From contig CABUJV010000024.1 of assembly GCA_902492005.1 (NCBI GenBank), positions 1-31,319 on the forward strand: a DNA stretch of 31,319 bases, read 5' to 3'. Below, in pieces: positions 1 through 8,404 of the stretch; position 1 is the stretch's first letter; each line of letters starts with the position of its first letter. Below the pieces are notes generated by a model. It saw only the letters and a list, made by a program, of their open reading frames with translations. It made no database searches and was not told where the DNA came from. The stretch is from an uncultured Eubacteriales bacterium. Its GTDB lineage: Bacteria; Bacillota; Clostridia; Oscillospirales; Oscillospiraceae. The position numbers were made by a program, and so were the translations under genes.

Positions 1-724
1 TGAACCACTCCAGGTCGGTGCCGGGCTTGCAGAAGAACTCCAGCTCCATCTGCTCGAACTCCCGGATGCGGAAGATAAAGTTGCCCGGGGTGATCTCGTT
101 GCGGAAGGACTTGCCCACCTGGCACACGCCGAAGGGCAGCTTTTTGCGGGTGGTGCGCTGGATGGCGGGGAAGTTGACAAAAATGCCCTGGGCGGTCTCG
201 GGCCGGAGGTAGACCTCGGTGGAGGAGTCCTCAGTGACGCCCTGGTGGGTCTTGAACATCAGGTTGAACTTGCGGATGTCGGTGAAATCGGACTTGCCGC
301 AGCCGGGGCAGGTGACGCCGTTGTCCCGGATAAAGGCCACCAGCTCGTCCTGGGTCATGGCCTCCACGTTCACGTCGGTGCGGTTTTGCCCGGCGCACCA
401 GTTTTCGATGAGCTTGTCGGCCCGGTGGCGCATTTTGCAGGCCTTGCAGTCGATGAGGGGGTCGTTGAAGGTGGACACGTGGCCGGAGGCCACCCACACC
501 TCGGGGTTCATGAGGATGGCGGCGTCCAGGCCCACGTTGTAAGGGGACTCCTGAACAAACTTTTTCCACCAGGCCCGCTTGACATTGTTTTTGAGCTCCA
601 CGCCCAGGGGGCCGTAGTCCCAGGAGTTGGCCAGGCCGCCGTAGATCTCGCTGCCGGGGTAGACAAAGCCGCGGCCCTTGCACAGCGCCACCAGCTTTTC
701 CATGGTTTTTTCGGTGTTTTTCAT
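1..724 (-). CDS. glyS: Glycyl-tRNA synthetase, alpha2 type (N-terminal 241 residues; 3' end outside window)
   Basis: Class II synthetase that charges tRNA-Gly in the cytoplasm. The visible part opens MKNTEKTMEKLVALCKGRGF, has the EIYGGLANSWDYGPLG block of the homodimeric (archaeal/eukaryal-like) GlyRS, cysteine pairs (CKAC, CPGC) in the inserted region, and motif 2 as FRNEITPGNFIFRIREFEQM. Members of the family are about 460 residues, so roughly half is present and the frame runs open off the left edge. The ATG at 724 follows a short AAGGAG-type ribosome site. It sits alone behind its own promoter and a T-box leader, so expression should respond to uncharged tRNA-Gly. The alpha2 type is a single-gene enzyme, unlike the glyQ/glyS two-subunit form. 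The identification is firm; only the C-terminal anticodon domain cannot be inspected. Confidence 0.95.
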   Translation of the reverse strand, partial: MKNTEKTMEKLVALCKGRGFVYPGSEIYGGLANSWDYGPLGVELKNNVKRAWWKKFVQESPYNVGLDAAILMNPEVWVASGHVSTFNDPLIDCKACKMRHRADKLIENWCAGQNRTDVNVEAMTQDELVAFIRDNGVTCPGCGKSDFTDIRKFNLMFKTHQGVTEDSSTEVYLRPETAQGIFVNFPAIQRTTRKKLPFGVCQVGKSFRNEITPGNFIFRIREFEQMELEFFCKPGTDLEWF

Positions 725-784
725 GGGAAGCACTCCTTATGAAATAAAATAGAACTGGAGAACACAATGAGGCGGCAGACCGAT

Positions 785-1028
785 AAAAAACGCCCTGAGC
801 CAAAGGCTCAGGGCGAACAGTCTGTCCGTGGTGCCACCTGAATTCGGGGCGGCAGACCGCCCCGCGCTCGGCCCCTGTAACGGCGGGTACCGCCGGCCCA
901 TTTCCTGGCCGGAGCTCCCGGACGCCTTCCGCGGGGACCTTCGGAAGCCTCGCACCGTCCGGCTTCTCTCTGGCCCGGGCCCTCGCGTACTCCTCCCGGT
1001 CACTGCCTGTCGCTGTATCGTGGAGTGT
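785..1028 (-). promoter_or_regulatory. T-box riboswitch leader of glyS (glycine specifier)
   Basis: On the minus strand the leader carries an AGGAGTAC stem I element, then a GGAAGGCG segment whose GGC (924-926) fits a glycine specifier codon, then the T-box sequence AGGTGGCACCACGG (826-839) that pairs with the free acceptor end of uncharged tRNA. A terminator follows: an 11-bp GC-rich stem (791-801 with 805-815) and a T run (785-790). This is the usual transcription-attenuation layout for aminoacyl-tRNA synthetase genes in Firmicutes. The antiterminator/terminator part is clear; the exact 5' edge and the specifier position are inferred by eye. Confidence 0.88.
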
Positions 1029-1057
1029 ATTGTATCACCGAAACCGCCCGCCGTCAA
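1029..1057 (-). promoter_or_regulatory. Promoter of glyS T-box transcript
   Basis: A minus-strand -35 TTGACG (1052-1057) and -10 TACAAT (1029-1034) are separated by 17 bp and lie directly upstream of the T-box leader. The match to the housekeeping sigma-A consensus is good. Confidence 0.75.
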
Positions 1058-1078
1058 GGGATTTCGCCTTTCTGGGCC

Positions 1079-1783
1079 CTAGAGTACGGGCTCTCCGTCG
1101 TCGGGGAGGTTCAGGCGGTTAATGATGTGGACCAGATGCAGCCGCATGGCGGCCTCCGCGCCCTCCTGGTCCCGGATGCGGAGAAAGGAGAGGATCAGCC
1201 GGTGGTCCTCCACCGTCTCGCCGCTGAACCAGTTGACCCCGTCCTGAAGGGCGGCGGACTGGCTGATGGAGCGCTGGATGCCGGGGATAAACTGGGCCAT
1301 GAAGTCGTTATGCATGGCCTGGACGATGCCGGAGTGAAAGGCCTGGTCGGCGGCGATGCTGTCGCCCCTCTCCAGAACGGTCTTTTCAAAGGCCTCCCCC
1401 AGCCGGAGGATGTTGCGCAGCTCCTCGCTGGTGGCCCGGCGGCAGGCCAGGGCCACGCACCGGGGCTCCACCATCAGCCGCAGTTCGAAGAGCTCCTTCA
1501 GCACCGTCTTTTGGGTGAGCAGCTCCATCAGGCCGAAATCCGCCTTTTCCGGGAGCTGCTCGGCCACAAAGGTCCCCATGCCCCGCCGCACCACCAGCAC
1601 CCCGTGGGACGAGAGGATGCGGATAGCCTCCCGCAGGGTGCCCCGGCTCACGCCGTACTCGCCGGCCAAATCGTTCTCGTTGGGGAGCTTGTCGCCGGGC
1701 CGGTAGCGCACGCCCTCCTGGAAGTCGCTGAGAAGCTGTTTTGCCACCTGCTGAGAAAGACTTCCCTTGTTTCTCGCCGCCAT
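1079..1783 (-). CDS. GntR-family transcriptional regulator, FadR/FCD subfamily
   Basis: DNA-binding repressor or activator of 234 residues. The N-terminal winged helix-turn-helix includes GVSRGTLREAIRILSSHGV and ends with the GMGTFV wing. The C-terminal alpha-helical FCD ligand domain shows the conserved metal-site pattern: FHSGIVQAM, EDHRLIL and MRLHL. Such proteins sense small carboxylates or sugar acids; the ligand here cannot be told. The start is set at ATG 1783, which has GGGGAGG about 10 bases upstream; the frame is open further upstream to 1870 but that part is Leu/Phe-rich and lacks a ribosome site. It is divergent from the small membrane-protein gene at 2033, and repeated ATGTTA-type sites lie at the neighbour's promoter, which suggests it controls that gene. 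Family assignment firm, target inferred. Confidence 0.9.
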   Translation of the reverse strand: MAARNKGSLSQQVAKQLLSDFQEGVRYRPGDKLPNENDLAGEYGVSRGTLREAIRILSSHGVLVVRRGMGTFVAEQLPEKADFGLMELLTQKTVLKELFELRLMVEPRCVALACRRATSEELRNILRLGEAFEKTVLERGDSIAADQAFHSGIVQAMHNDFMAQFIPGIQRSISQSAALQDGVNWFSGETVEDHRLILSFLRIRDQEGAEAAMRLHLVHIINRLNLPDDGEPVL

Positions 1784-1829
1784 CTCTCCATTGCCTCCCC
1801 GAAAAGTTCGTATCCACAGTTGTTTTTCA

Positions 1830-1858
1830 ATTATACGCAAAACAGGGAGAAAAAGCAA
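1830..1858 (-). promoter_or_regulatory. Probable promoter of the GntR regulator
   Basis: A minus-strand -35 TTGCTT (1853-1858) and a perfect -10 TATAAT (1830-1835) are spaced by 17 bp, about 45 bp upstream of the regulator's start codon. Confidence 0.6.
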
Positions 1859-1879
1859 GAATTCCCACAACTCCTGTTT

Positions 1880-1901
1880 GCCCTGTCAAAAAGGACAGGG
1901 C
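1880..1901. other. Perfect 8-bp inverted repeat between divergent promoters
   Basis: GCCCTGTC and GACAGGGC pair perfectly around a 6-base loop, followed on the + strand by GGTTTTA. It sits between the two divergent promoters (1830-1858 and 1937-1965). It could be a short terminator for the + strand or a protein-binding dyad; the sequence alone does not decide. Confidence 0.5.
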
Positions 1902-1936
1902 GGTTTTATGGAAAACAGAGAAATGCGCAAACCCTC

Positions 1937-1965
1937 TTGACAAATCGGCCGTCTTTGTGTATCTT
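1937..1965 (+). promoter_or_regulatory. Promoter of the 66-residue membrane-protein gene
   Basis: A consensus -35 TTGACA (1937-1942), a 17-bp spacer and -10 TATCTT (1960-1965) are followed by two operator-like repeats at the expected start of transcription. Confidence 0.7.
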
Positions 1966-1966
1966 G

Positions 1967-1997
1967 ATGTTAGACAGATAAGTAATATGTTAAACAT
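1967..1997. promoter_or_regulatory. Paired operator-like sites, candidate GntR target
   Basis: The palindrome ATGTTAAACAT (1987-1997) and a degenerate copy ATGTTAGACAG (1967-1977) have centres 20 bp apart, close to two helical turns, immediately downstream of the -10 box. A repressor bound here would block initiation. Linking them to the adjacent GntR protein is inference. Confidence 0.45.
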
Positions 1998-2032
1998 CTA
2001 ATCATAACCGCTTTTCTGGAAAGGAGCTTCTT

Positions 2033-2233
2033 ATGAAACACACATCCAACGTCCTGCTGATCCTGACCGTTGTGTTTTGTCTTGGCAGTCTGCTGTGGAG
2101 TGCCGCGGCTTATGTCACCTTTGGTCTGGCCGTGGTGCTGGCCGCGATCTCCATTGCCACGCCCAACGACAAAGAGATCGGCCAGCTGATTCCCTTCCAT
2201 GCGCCGACGGGCCGGCACGACAAAGCCGCCTGA
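2033..2233 (+). CDS. Small hydrophobic membrane protein of unknown function (66 aa)
   Basis: Not recognised as a named family. Residues about 6-25 and 26-43 are hydrophobic (NVLLILTVVFCLGSLLWSAA and VTFGLAVVLAAISIA), giving two short membrane segments or one long helical hairpin, followed by a soluble tail containing PNDKEIGQLIPFH. The start ATG is preceded by AAAGGAG at the right distance. A consensus promoter, operator-like repeats and a strong downstream terminator surround it, so it is a single-gene transcription unit, probably regulated by the divergent GntR protein. A dedicated regulator for so small a membrane protein suggests a transport accessory or stress role, but no function is claimed. 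Confidence 0.75.
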   Translation: MKHTSNVLLILTVVFCLGSLLWSAAAYVTFGLAVVLAAISIATPNDKEIGQLIPFHAPTGRHDKAA

Positions 2234-2261
2234 TCCATTTCATCCGTCCATTCTCCCATCA

Positions 2262-2302
2262 GGGAGCGCCCGGATTTGGGGAAGTCCGGGCGCTCCCTTT
2301 TT
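2262..2302 (+). terminator. Rho-independent terminator after the small membrane-protein gene
   Basis: A perfect 13-bp GC-rich stem (GGGAGCGCCCGGA with TCCGGGCGCTCCC) around a 10-base loop is followed by a run of T (2298-2302). Confidence 0.9.
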
Positions 2303-2316
2303 GCCCACAGAGCCTC

Positions 2317-2390
2317 CTCAGCTCAGAAACAGATCCACATCCTCTACCGTCAGCCCTGGATGAAGCGCCAGATTGATCCCGTACCCGATG
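2317..2390 (-). repeat. Exact 74-bp duplicate of the gpr 3' end (outer copy)
   Basis: This stretch is identical, base for base, to 2513-2586, the last 24 codons of gpr including its TGA stop. It lies 122 bp beyond the gene's own end on the gpr strand and has no start codon or upstream coding frame, so it is a dead gene fragment. The lack of mismatches indicates a recent event or ongoing sequence exchange. Confidence 0.95.
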
Positions 2391-2512
2391 TTCCCCACGG
2401 GATGTCCATCCCGCGGGGGCCCCGTCTTTTATCTGCGCCCGGCGAAAATCAATTCCGCCGGGCTGCGCCGCTTGCGCGGCGGCGTGCTGCGCACGCTGGT
2501 CATCGGGCCCAT
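2391..2512. other. 122-bp hairpin-rich segment between the gpr 3' repeats
   Basis: The segment is almost entirely palindromic. An 11-bp stem lies at 2393-2418 (CCCCACGGGAT with ATCCCGCGGGG), a 7-bp stem at 2438-2462 (CCCGGCG with CGCCGGG), and a small stem at 2483-2495 (CGTGCTGCGCACG). It resembles a dispersed palindromic repeat or non-autonomous element, but no second copy lies in this window to prove that. No coding frame is evident. Confidence 0.6.
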
Positions 2513-2586
2513 CTCAGCTCAGAAACAGATCCACATCCTCTACCGTCAGCCCTGGATGAAGCGCCAGATTGATCCCGTACCCGATG
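2513..2586 (-). repeat. 74-bp direct repeat, inner copy (functional gpr 3' end)
   Basis: This is the functional copy, forming the end of the gpr coding region. The outer copy is at 2317-2390, offset by exactly 196 bp. Confidence 0.95.
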
Positions 2587-3419
2587 ACCTTGACCAGGTC
2601 GGCCACCCGCTGGTCGATGTCCCTGGGCGTGACCATCAGTCCTTCGCCCGCCCCGGCCAGGGCCTCCGGGTCCAGCCTCTCCTGCCCGGCCTCCGCCAGA
2701 ATATCGGCGGCCAGCGTCCCGGCGTCCACCACCGTAGGCACTCCCACGGCGATGACGGGGACGCCTAAGGTCTCCCGGTTGAGGGCGGTCCGGTGGTTGC
2801 CCACGCCGGAGCCGGGGACAATTCCGGTGTCGGCCAACTGTACGGTGGAGCACACCCGGTCCATGGACCGGGAGGCCAGGGCGTCCACCGCAATGACGCA
2901 GCCCGGCCGGATCTTTTCCGCCACCGCCTTCACCAGTTCGCCGCTCTCCACGCCGGTGGTGCCCAGCACTCCGGCGGCCAGGGCCGCCACCGGCCGGAAG
3001 GAGCCGAAGTGCTCCGGCACCTGTTCCACCAGATGGCGGGTGACCATGGTGTGGTCGGCCACCCCGGGCCCGATGGCGTCGGGGGTGATGGCCCGGTTGC
3101 CCAGCCCCACCACCAGGCACGCAGCTCCCTCGGGCAGCCTGAGCAGTCCGCCCAGCTCGGCGGCGATGGCCCGGGCGGCCCGGCCGAAGGCATCCTCCTC
3201 CCGGCGGGCCAGGGCGTCCAGCTGTACCGTCACATAGGAGCCCACCGGCTTGCCCAGGGAGCTGGCGCCCTGCTCGTCCAGAATATCCACCGTAGTGACC
3301 TGGTACCCCTCCCGCAGGCTGTCCCGGGCCCGGACGCCCTCCAGCTTGGTCTCCTTCTCCGCCGACTCCGCCCACAGCTCCTTGGCTTCCAGCGCCAGAT
3401 CCGTCCGTCTTTTCAGCAT
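2514..3419 (-). CDS. gpr: Germination protease GPR (spore endopeptidase)
   Basis: Made in the forespore as a zymogen that matures by self-cleavage; during germination it degrades small acid-soluble spore proteins. The hallmark block VVGLGNRAITPDAIGPGVA, the RTDLALE propeptide-cleavage region near the N terminus and the GTTGVESGE and VDALASR stretches identify peptidase family A25. With the start at ATG 3419 the protein has 301 residues, somewhat shorter than the 368 of Bacillus subtilis. That start has GGAGG 9 bases upstream; an alternative ATG at 3461 lacks a convincing site. No spoIIP follows, unlike many clostridia. Downstream the last 74 bp are duplicated (see repeats), which leaves this copy intact. 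Its presence marks the organism as a spore former. Confidence 0.95.
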   Translation of the reverse strand: MLKRRTDLALEAKELWAESAEKETKLEGVRARDSLREGYQVTTVDILDEQGASSLGKPVGSYVTVQLDALARREEDAFGRAARAIAAELGGLLRLPEGAACLVVGLGNRAITPDAIGPGVADHTMVTRHLVEQVPEHFGSFRPVAALAAGVLGTTGVESGELVKAVAEKIRPGCVIAVDALASRSMDRVCSTVQLADTGIVPGSGVGNHRTALNRETLGVPVIAVGVPTVVDAGTLAADILAEAGQERLDPEALAGAGEGLMVTPRDIDQRVADLVKVIGYGINLALHPGLTVEDVDLFLS

Positions 3420-3617
3420 TGTTTTTTGCCTCCACACATCAATATCTTGTGCTGTATCCACTTTCTATCCGCTATTTTTAGCGGCAGCGGCTTTGATATA
3501 CAAAAAAATGTGAAAAAACCAAAAAAATCAGTTGCATTTTTCCCGCCCGGCTGTTAAAATAAGTATCTGCACGGGCAGAATATGCCCCAATAGATCGCAT
3601 CGGAGGAGGTGTTTGGT

Positions 3618-3881
3618 TTGCCGAATATTAAGTCTGCCAAGAAGCGCGTGCTGGTCAATGAGGCCAAGGCTGCGCGGAACAAGGCTGCCAAGTCTGCGCT
3701 GAAGACCCAGATCAAGAAGTTTGATGCCGTGGTGGCCGAAGGCAACCGCAGCGAGGCCGATAGCGCTTACAAGGCCACTGTCAAAGCCATTGACAAGGCT
3801 GCTGCCAAGGGTCTGCTGCACAAGAACAACGCGGCCAACAAGAAGAGCGCCATGACCATCAAGCTCAACAAGCTGGCCTGA
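3618..3881 (+). CDS. rpsT: 30S ribosomal protein S20
   Basis: Primary 16S rRNA-binding protein of the small subunit. It is a basic, helical protein of 87 residues beginning PNIKSAKKRVLVNEAKAAR and ending HKNNAANKKSAMTIKLNKLA, both typical of S20. The start chosen is TTG 3618, with GGAGGAGGTG ending 6 bases upstream; the in-frame GTG at 3609 would overlap that ribosome site. TTG starts are common for rpsT, whose synthesis is translationally controlled in other bacteria. It is a single-gene unit ended by a clear terminator, divergent from gpr, and one of the few genes of the left part on the + strand. Confidence 0.97.
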   Translation: MPNIKSAKKRVLVNEAKAARNKAAKSALKTQIKKFDAVVAEGNRSEADSAYKATVKAIDKAAAKGLLHKNNAANKKSAMTIKLNKLA

Positions 3882-3897
3882 TTGGAATAACCGCTGG

Positions 3898-3927
3898 AAA
3901 ACCGTCTGCTTCGGCAGGCGGTTTTTT
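3898..3927 (+). terminator. Terminator of rpsT
   Basis: A 9-bp stem (ACCGTCTGC with GCAGGCGGT) closed by a TTCG tetraloop is followed by six T residues. Confidence 0.93.
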
Positions 3928-3935
3928 GCCGCCAA

Positions 3936-4070
3936 AAGGATTTTCGATTTCAAGATATTCTGGACAAACGAGTGGACGGAGAATCGGGACAGCTCCAGGC
4001 CCTTTCCGCCGCGCTGGTCGGGATGCTGGACATCACCCCCATTCTCATCTCAATGTGCACAATGGGGTGA
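3936..4070 (+). pseudogene. Possible remnant of a lost gene (open frame without a start)
   Basis: The frame read from 3936 stays open for about 44 codons to the TGA at 4068-4070 and reads like a natural peptide (DFRFQDILDKRVDGESGQLQ, then SAALVGMLDITPILISM). There is no ATG until 4024 and no ribosome site, and it begins in the rpsT terminator. It may be the tail of a deleted gene or a coincidence of base composition. The source family is not recognised. A GC-rich imperfect hairpin (about 4075-4103) follows it. The remaining spacer up to 4116 shows nothing else. Confidence 0.2.
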
Positions 4071-4116
4071 CGGGCGCCTGCGCCGGTCCCGGCGCGGCAG
4101 GCATCGCCTGTTTTGT

Positions 4117-4160
4117 GAAAGAGGAAGGGCGTGCGGTCAATCGCACGCCCTTCCTCTTTT
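4117..4160 (-). terminator. Terminator of the gyr-rnhA transcription unit
   Basis: An 18-bp stem (AAAGAGGAAGGGCGTGCG and its complement) with a 6-base loop lies directly beyond the rnhA stop codon. The T-rich side is partly inside the stem, so it may work from either side, but it best fits the end of the minus-strand series. Confidence 0.8.
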
Positions 4161-4596
4161 ACTTATAGTTCCGGCTCTCGGCCACCGCCAACTCGTCGCA
4201 GCGGTTGTTGTAGGGATTGGCGGCATGGCCCTTCACCCAGTGGAGGTTGACCTTGTGGCAGTCGCACAGGTCCAGCAGCCGGGCCCACAGGTCGGGATTG
4301 AGGGCGGGCTTTTTGTCCCCCTTTACCCAGCCTCTGGCCCGCCAGCCCTTGGCCCAGCCCTTTTCTAGGGCGTCGATGACGTATTTGGAATCGGAGTAGA
4401 GCTCTACGATACAGGGCTCCTTCAGGGCCTCCAGGGCGGTAATGACGCCGGTGAGCTCCATGCGGTTGTTGGTGGTGTGCGCCTCCCCGCCGGACAGCTC
4501 CTTTTGAACGCCGCCGTACATAAGAATGGCGCCCCAGCCGCCGGGCCCCGGGTTGCCGGAGCAGGCGCCGTCGGTGTAGATGGTGACTGTCTTCAT
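4159..4596 (-). CDS. rnhA: Ribonuclease HI
   Basis: Cytoplasmic endonuclease that cuts the RNA strand of RNA-DNA hybrids, including R-loops and primer remnants. The 145 residues match the family length. The catalytic carboxylates are visible as D9 (YTDGACSGNPGPGGWG), E47 (NRMEL), D69 (YSDSKYV) and D134 (NRCDELA), with H124 in the VKGHA loop. The basic handle region (KGWAKGWRARGWVKGDKK) is present. AGGAGG precedes the ATG and overlaps the stop of the SHOCT gene 10 bases upstream. It is the last gene before the terminator, so it is probably co-transcribed with gyrA and the rest of the origin series. Confidence 0.97.
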   Translation of the reverse strand: MKTVTIYTDGACSGNPGPGGWGAILMYGGVQKELSGGEAHTTNNRMELTGVITALEALKEPCIVELYSDSKYVIDALEKGWAKGWRARGWVKGDKKPALNPDLWARLLDLCDCHKVNLHWVKGHAANPYNNRCDELAVAESRNYK

Positions 4597-4606
4597 AAGC
4601 CTCCTG

Positions 4607-4984
4607 TCACAGGTCCTTTAAGATCTCTCTGCGCTTTTCCTCATACTCCTCCTGGGTGATGAGGCGCTGGTCGTAGAGGGTACGCAGCTCGGTGAGCCGG
4701 TCCTGGGCGGAGGCTCCGCCCGCGGGAACGGGCGTCTCACACGGCTCGCTGCCGTCCTCTTCGATGTGGATCTCGGGGCCCACATAGCCCTTGCCTAAGG
4801 CTTGGTAGAGGTTCATCCCGGTGATGGCCGCGGCAAAGAGAGTCCACAGGATACCGAAGGGGCCGAAGGTGGGTATGACCACAAACACGCCGATGAGGAC
4901 GAAGATGCCCCCCGCCACTCCGCCGAACACGCTGCTGGACTTGCTGGGCCGGTAAGTGACCCGCTGTTTTCGCTTTCGATCCAT
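4607..4984 (-). CDS. Membrane protein with C-terminal SHOCT domain (125 aa)
   Basis: Function unknown. A basic N terminus (MDRKRKQRVTYRPSKSSS) is followed by two hydrophobic segments at about residues 20-38 and 43-60, then an acidic, Pro/Gly-rich linker and a C-terminal SHOCT-type short helical motif (LTELRTLYDQRLITQEEYEE, then KRREILKDL). SHOCT tails occur on many small membrane proteins and probably mediate oligomerisation. Its ATG lies one base after the gyrA stop, so it is translated from the same message as gyrase. Nothing in the sequence links it to topology control; the position may simply reflect operon expansion. Confidence 0.85.
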   Translation of the reverse strand: MDRKRKQRVTYRPSKSSSVFGGVAGGIFVLIGVFVVIPTFGPFGILWTLFAAAITGMNLYQALGKGYVGPEIHIEEDGSEPCETPVPAGGASAQDRLTELRTLYDQRLITQEEYEEKRREILKDL

Positions 4985-4985
4985 G

Positions 4986-7496
<2,511 letters not shown>

Positions 7497-7546
7497 TCAA
7501 AAACAGCCTTTCTTCTTCAAAAAAGCATTGGTATCGTGATGGTTTC

Positions 7547-8383
7547 TCATCCCGGCGTCTGCATGAAATGGATGTTTTCCGCCGTCAGCGCGGCATAGGG
7601 AATGGCAATCTCCCCGGCCTCCCCCAGATAGGAAGCCAGCCACGCCTGGTATTGGGCCGCATCCACCGGATGATCCCACGTGATGTCTCCTTCGGTGGTG
7701 ATGTAGTAGACGAACCCGGTCTTGCTGGCGTCCACCTCGTCCGGGTAGCCCTCCAGGCCAAGGGCCTTATCCCAGGCGTCCACCGCGCCTACCTTCTGAT
7801 AGCGGTCGGTCTCGGGCAGGTATTGGTACAGGAAATAGGGCCAGAAGGAGCCGCCCTTGCCCTGATTGTGGGACCAGCCCGCCATAACGGCGCCGTTTTC
7901 ATAAAAGGTCAGCAGGGGAAATTCATCCAACTGCGCCCGCAGCTCTCCCGACGCCTCGTCCCAGTCGTAGACAAAGCCCCGTTCCCCGGCCACGATGGTG
8001 GTGGTGTAGAGGAGGATCAGTTCTTCCCTTCCGTCTGCGTCCACGTCCCAGACGGCAAACTGGTTTTGCGCCATTCTCTCTCGATCCTCGATACTCCCGA
8101 TATAGCCGTTGGAATTATCGGTTCCGTCGGGCAGAATATTGCGATCCAGCAGTTCTTTCAGGGCGGCGCCATAGGCCGCCCGGGCGGGGGCGTTCTCCTC
8201 GGTTAACAGGGACATCTGCGGCGGTTCCGGGGTCGGCTCCGGCGCGCCGGAAGGGCTGGGCGCGGGGGTCTGTACGGCGGCGGAAGGGGACTGCTCCGGC
8301 GACTCCGCGGCCGGGTTGCTCCCACAGGCGGCCAGCGTAAGGCAGAAAAGAATACAGAGGACTGCATATCCTGCTTTTTTCAT
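7547..8383 (-). CDS. Secreted lipoprotein of unknown function (278 aa) between gyrB and gyrA
   Basis: The N terminus is a lipoprotein signal peptide (MKKAGYAVLCILFCLTLAAC) with lipobox LAAC and lipidated Cys20, then a Ser/Pro/Ala-rich linker to about residue 56. The mature domain contains VWDVDADGREELILLY (111-126), the Asp-rich loop seen in VCBS/FG-GAP-like extracellular proteins that compare a measured value with a calculated one, followed by a beta-rich, aromatic-rich region. No enzyme motif is recognised. The start lies 21 bp beyond the gyrB stop, with an AAGGAT ribosome site in the gap, so it must be part of the gyrase transcript unless a hidden promoter exists. Its role has no evident link to gyrase. 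Confidence is high that it is a real lipoprotein gene, low on function. Confidence 0.85.
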   Translation of the reverse strand: MKKAGYAVLCILFCLTLAACGSNPAAESPEQSPSAAVQTPAPSPSGAPEPTPEPPQMSLLTEENAPARAAYGAALKELLDRNILPDGTDNSNGYIGSIEDRERMAQNQFAVWDVDADGREELILLYTTTIVAGERGFVYDWDEASGELRAQLDEFPLLTFYENGAVMAGWSHNQGKGGSFWPYFLYQYLPETDRYQKVGAVDAWDKALGLEGYPDEVDASKTGFVYYITTEGDITWDHPVDAAQYQAWLASYLGEAGEIAIPYAALTAENIHFMQTPG

Positions 8384-8404
8384 GCTGTGACGGATCCTTC
8401 TTTC

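Noticed and set aside
1811..1819. A DnaA-box-like GTATCCACA near the GntR gene
   Set aside because: It has one mismatch, is single and lies 12 kb from dnaA; chance occurrence is likely.
2391..2512. Reading the segment between the gpr repeats as an insertion sequence
   Set aside because: It encodes no transposase, has no terminal inverted repeats of its own at the borders, and a 74-bp target duplication is not known for insertion sequences; it is listed only as a structured segment.
3926..4168. An 80-codon frame on the + strand starting at 3926
   Set aside because: It lacks a ribosome site, starts in the rpsT terminator and runs through the rnhA terminator hairpin; composition is not protein-like.
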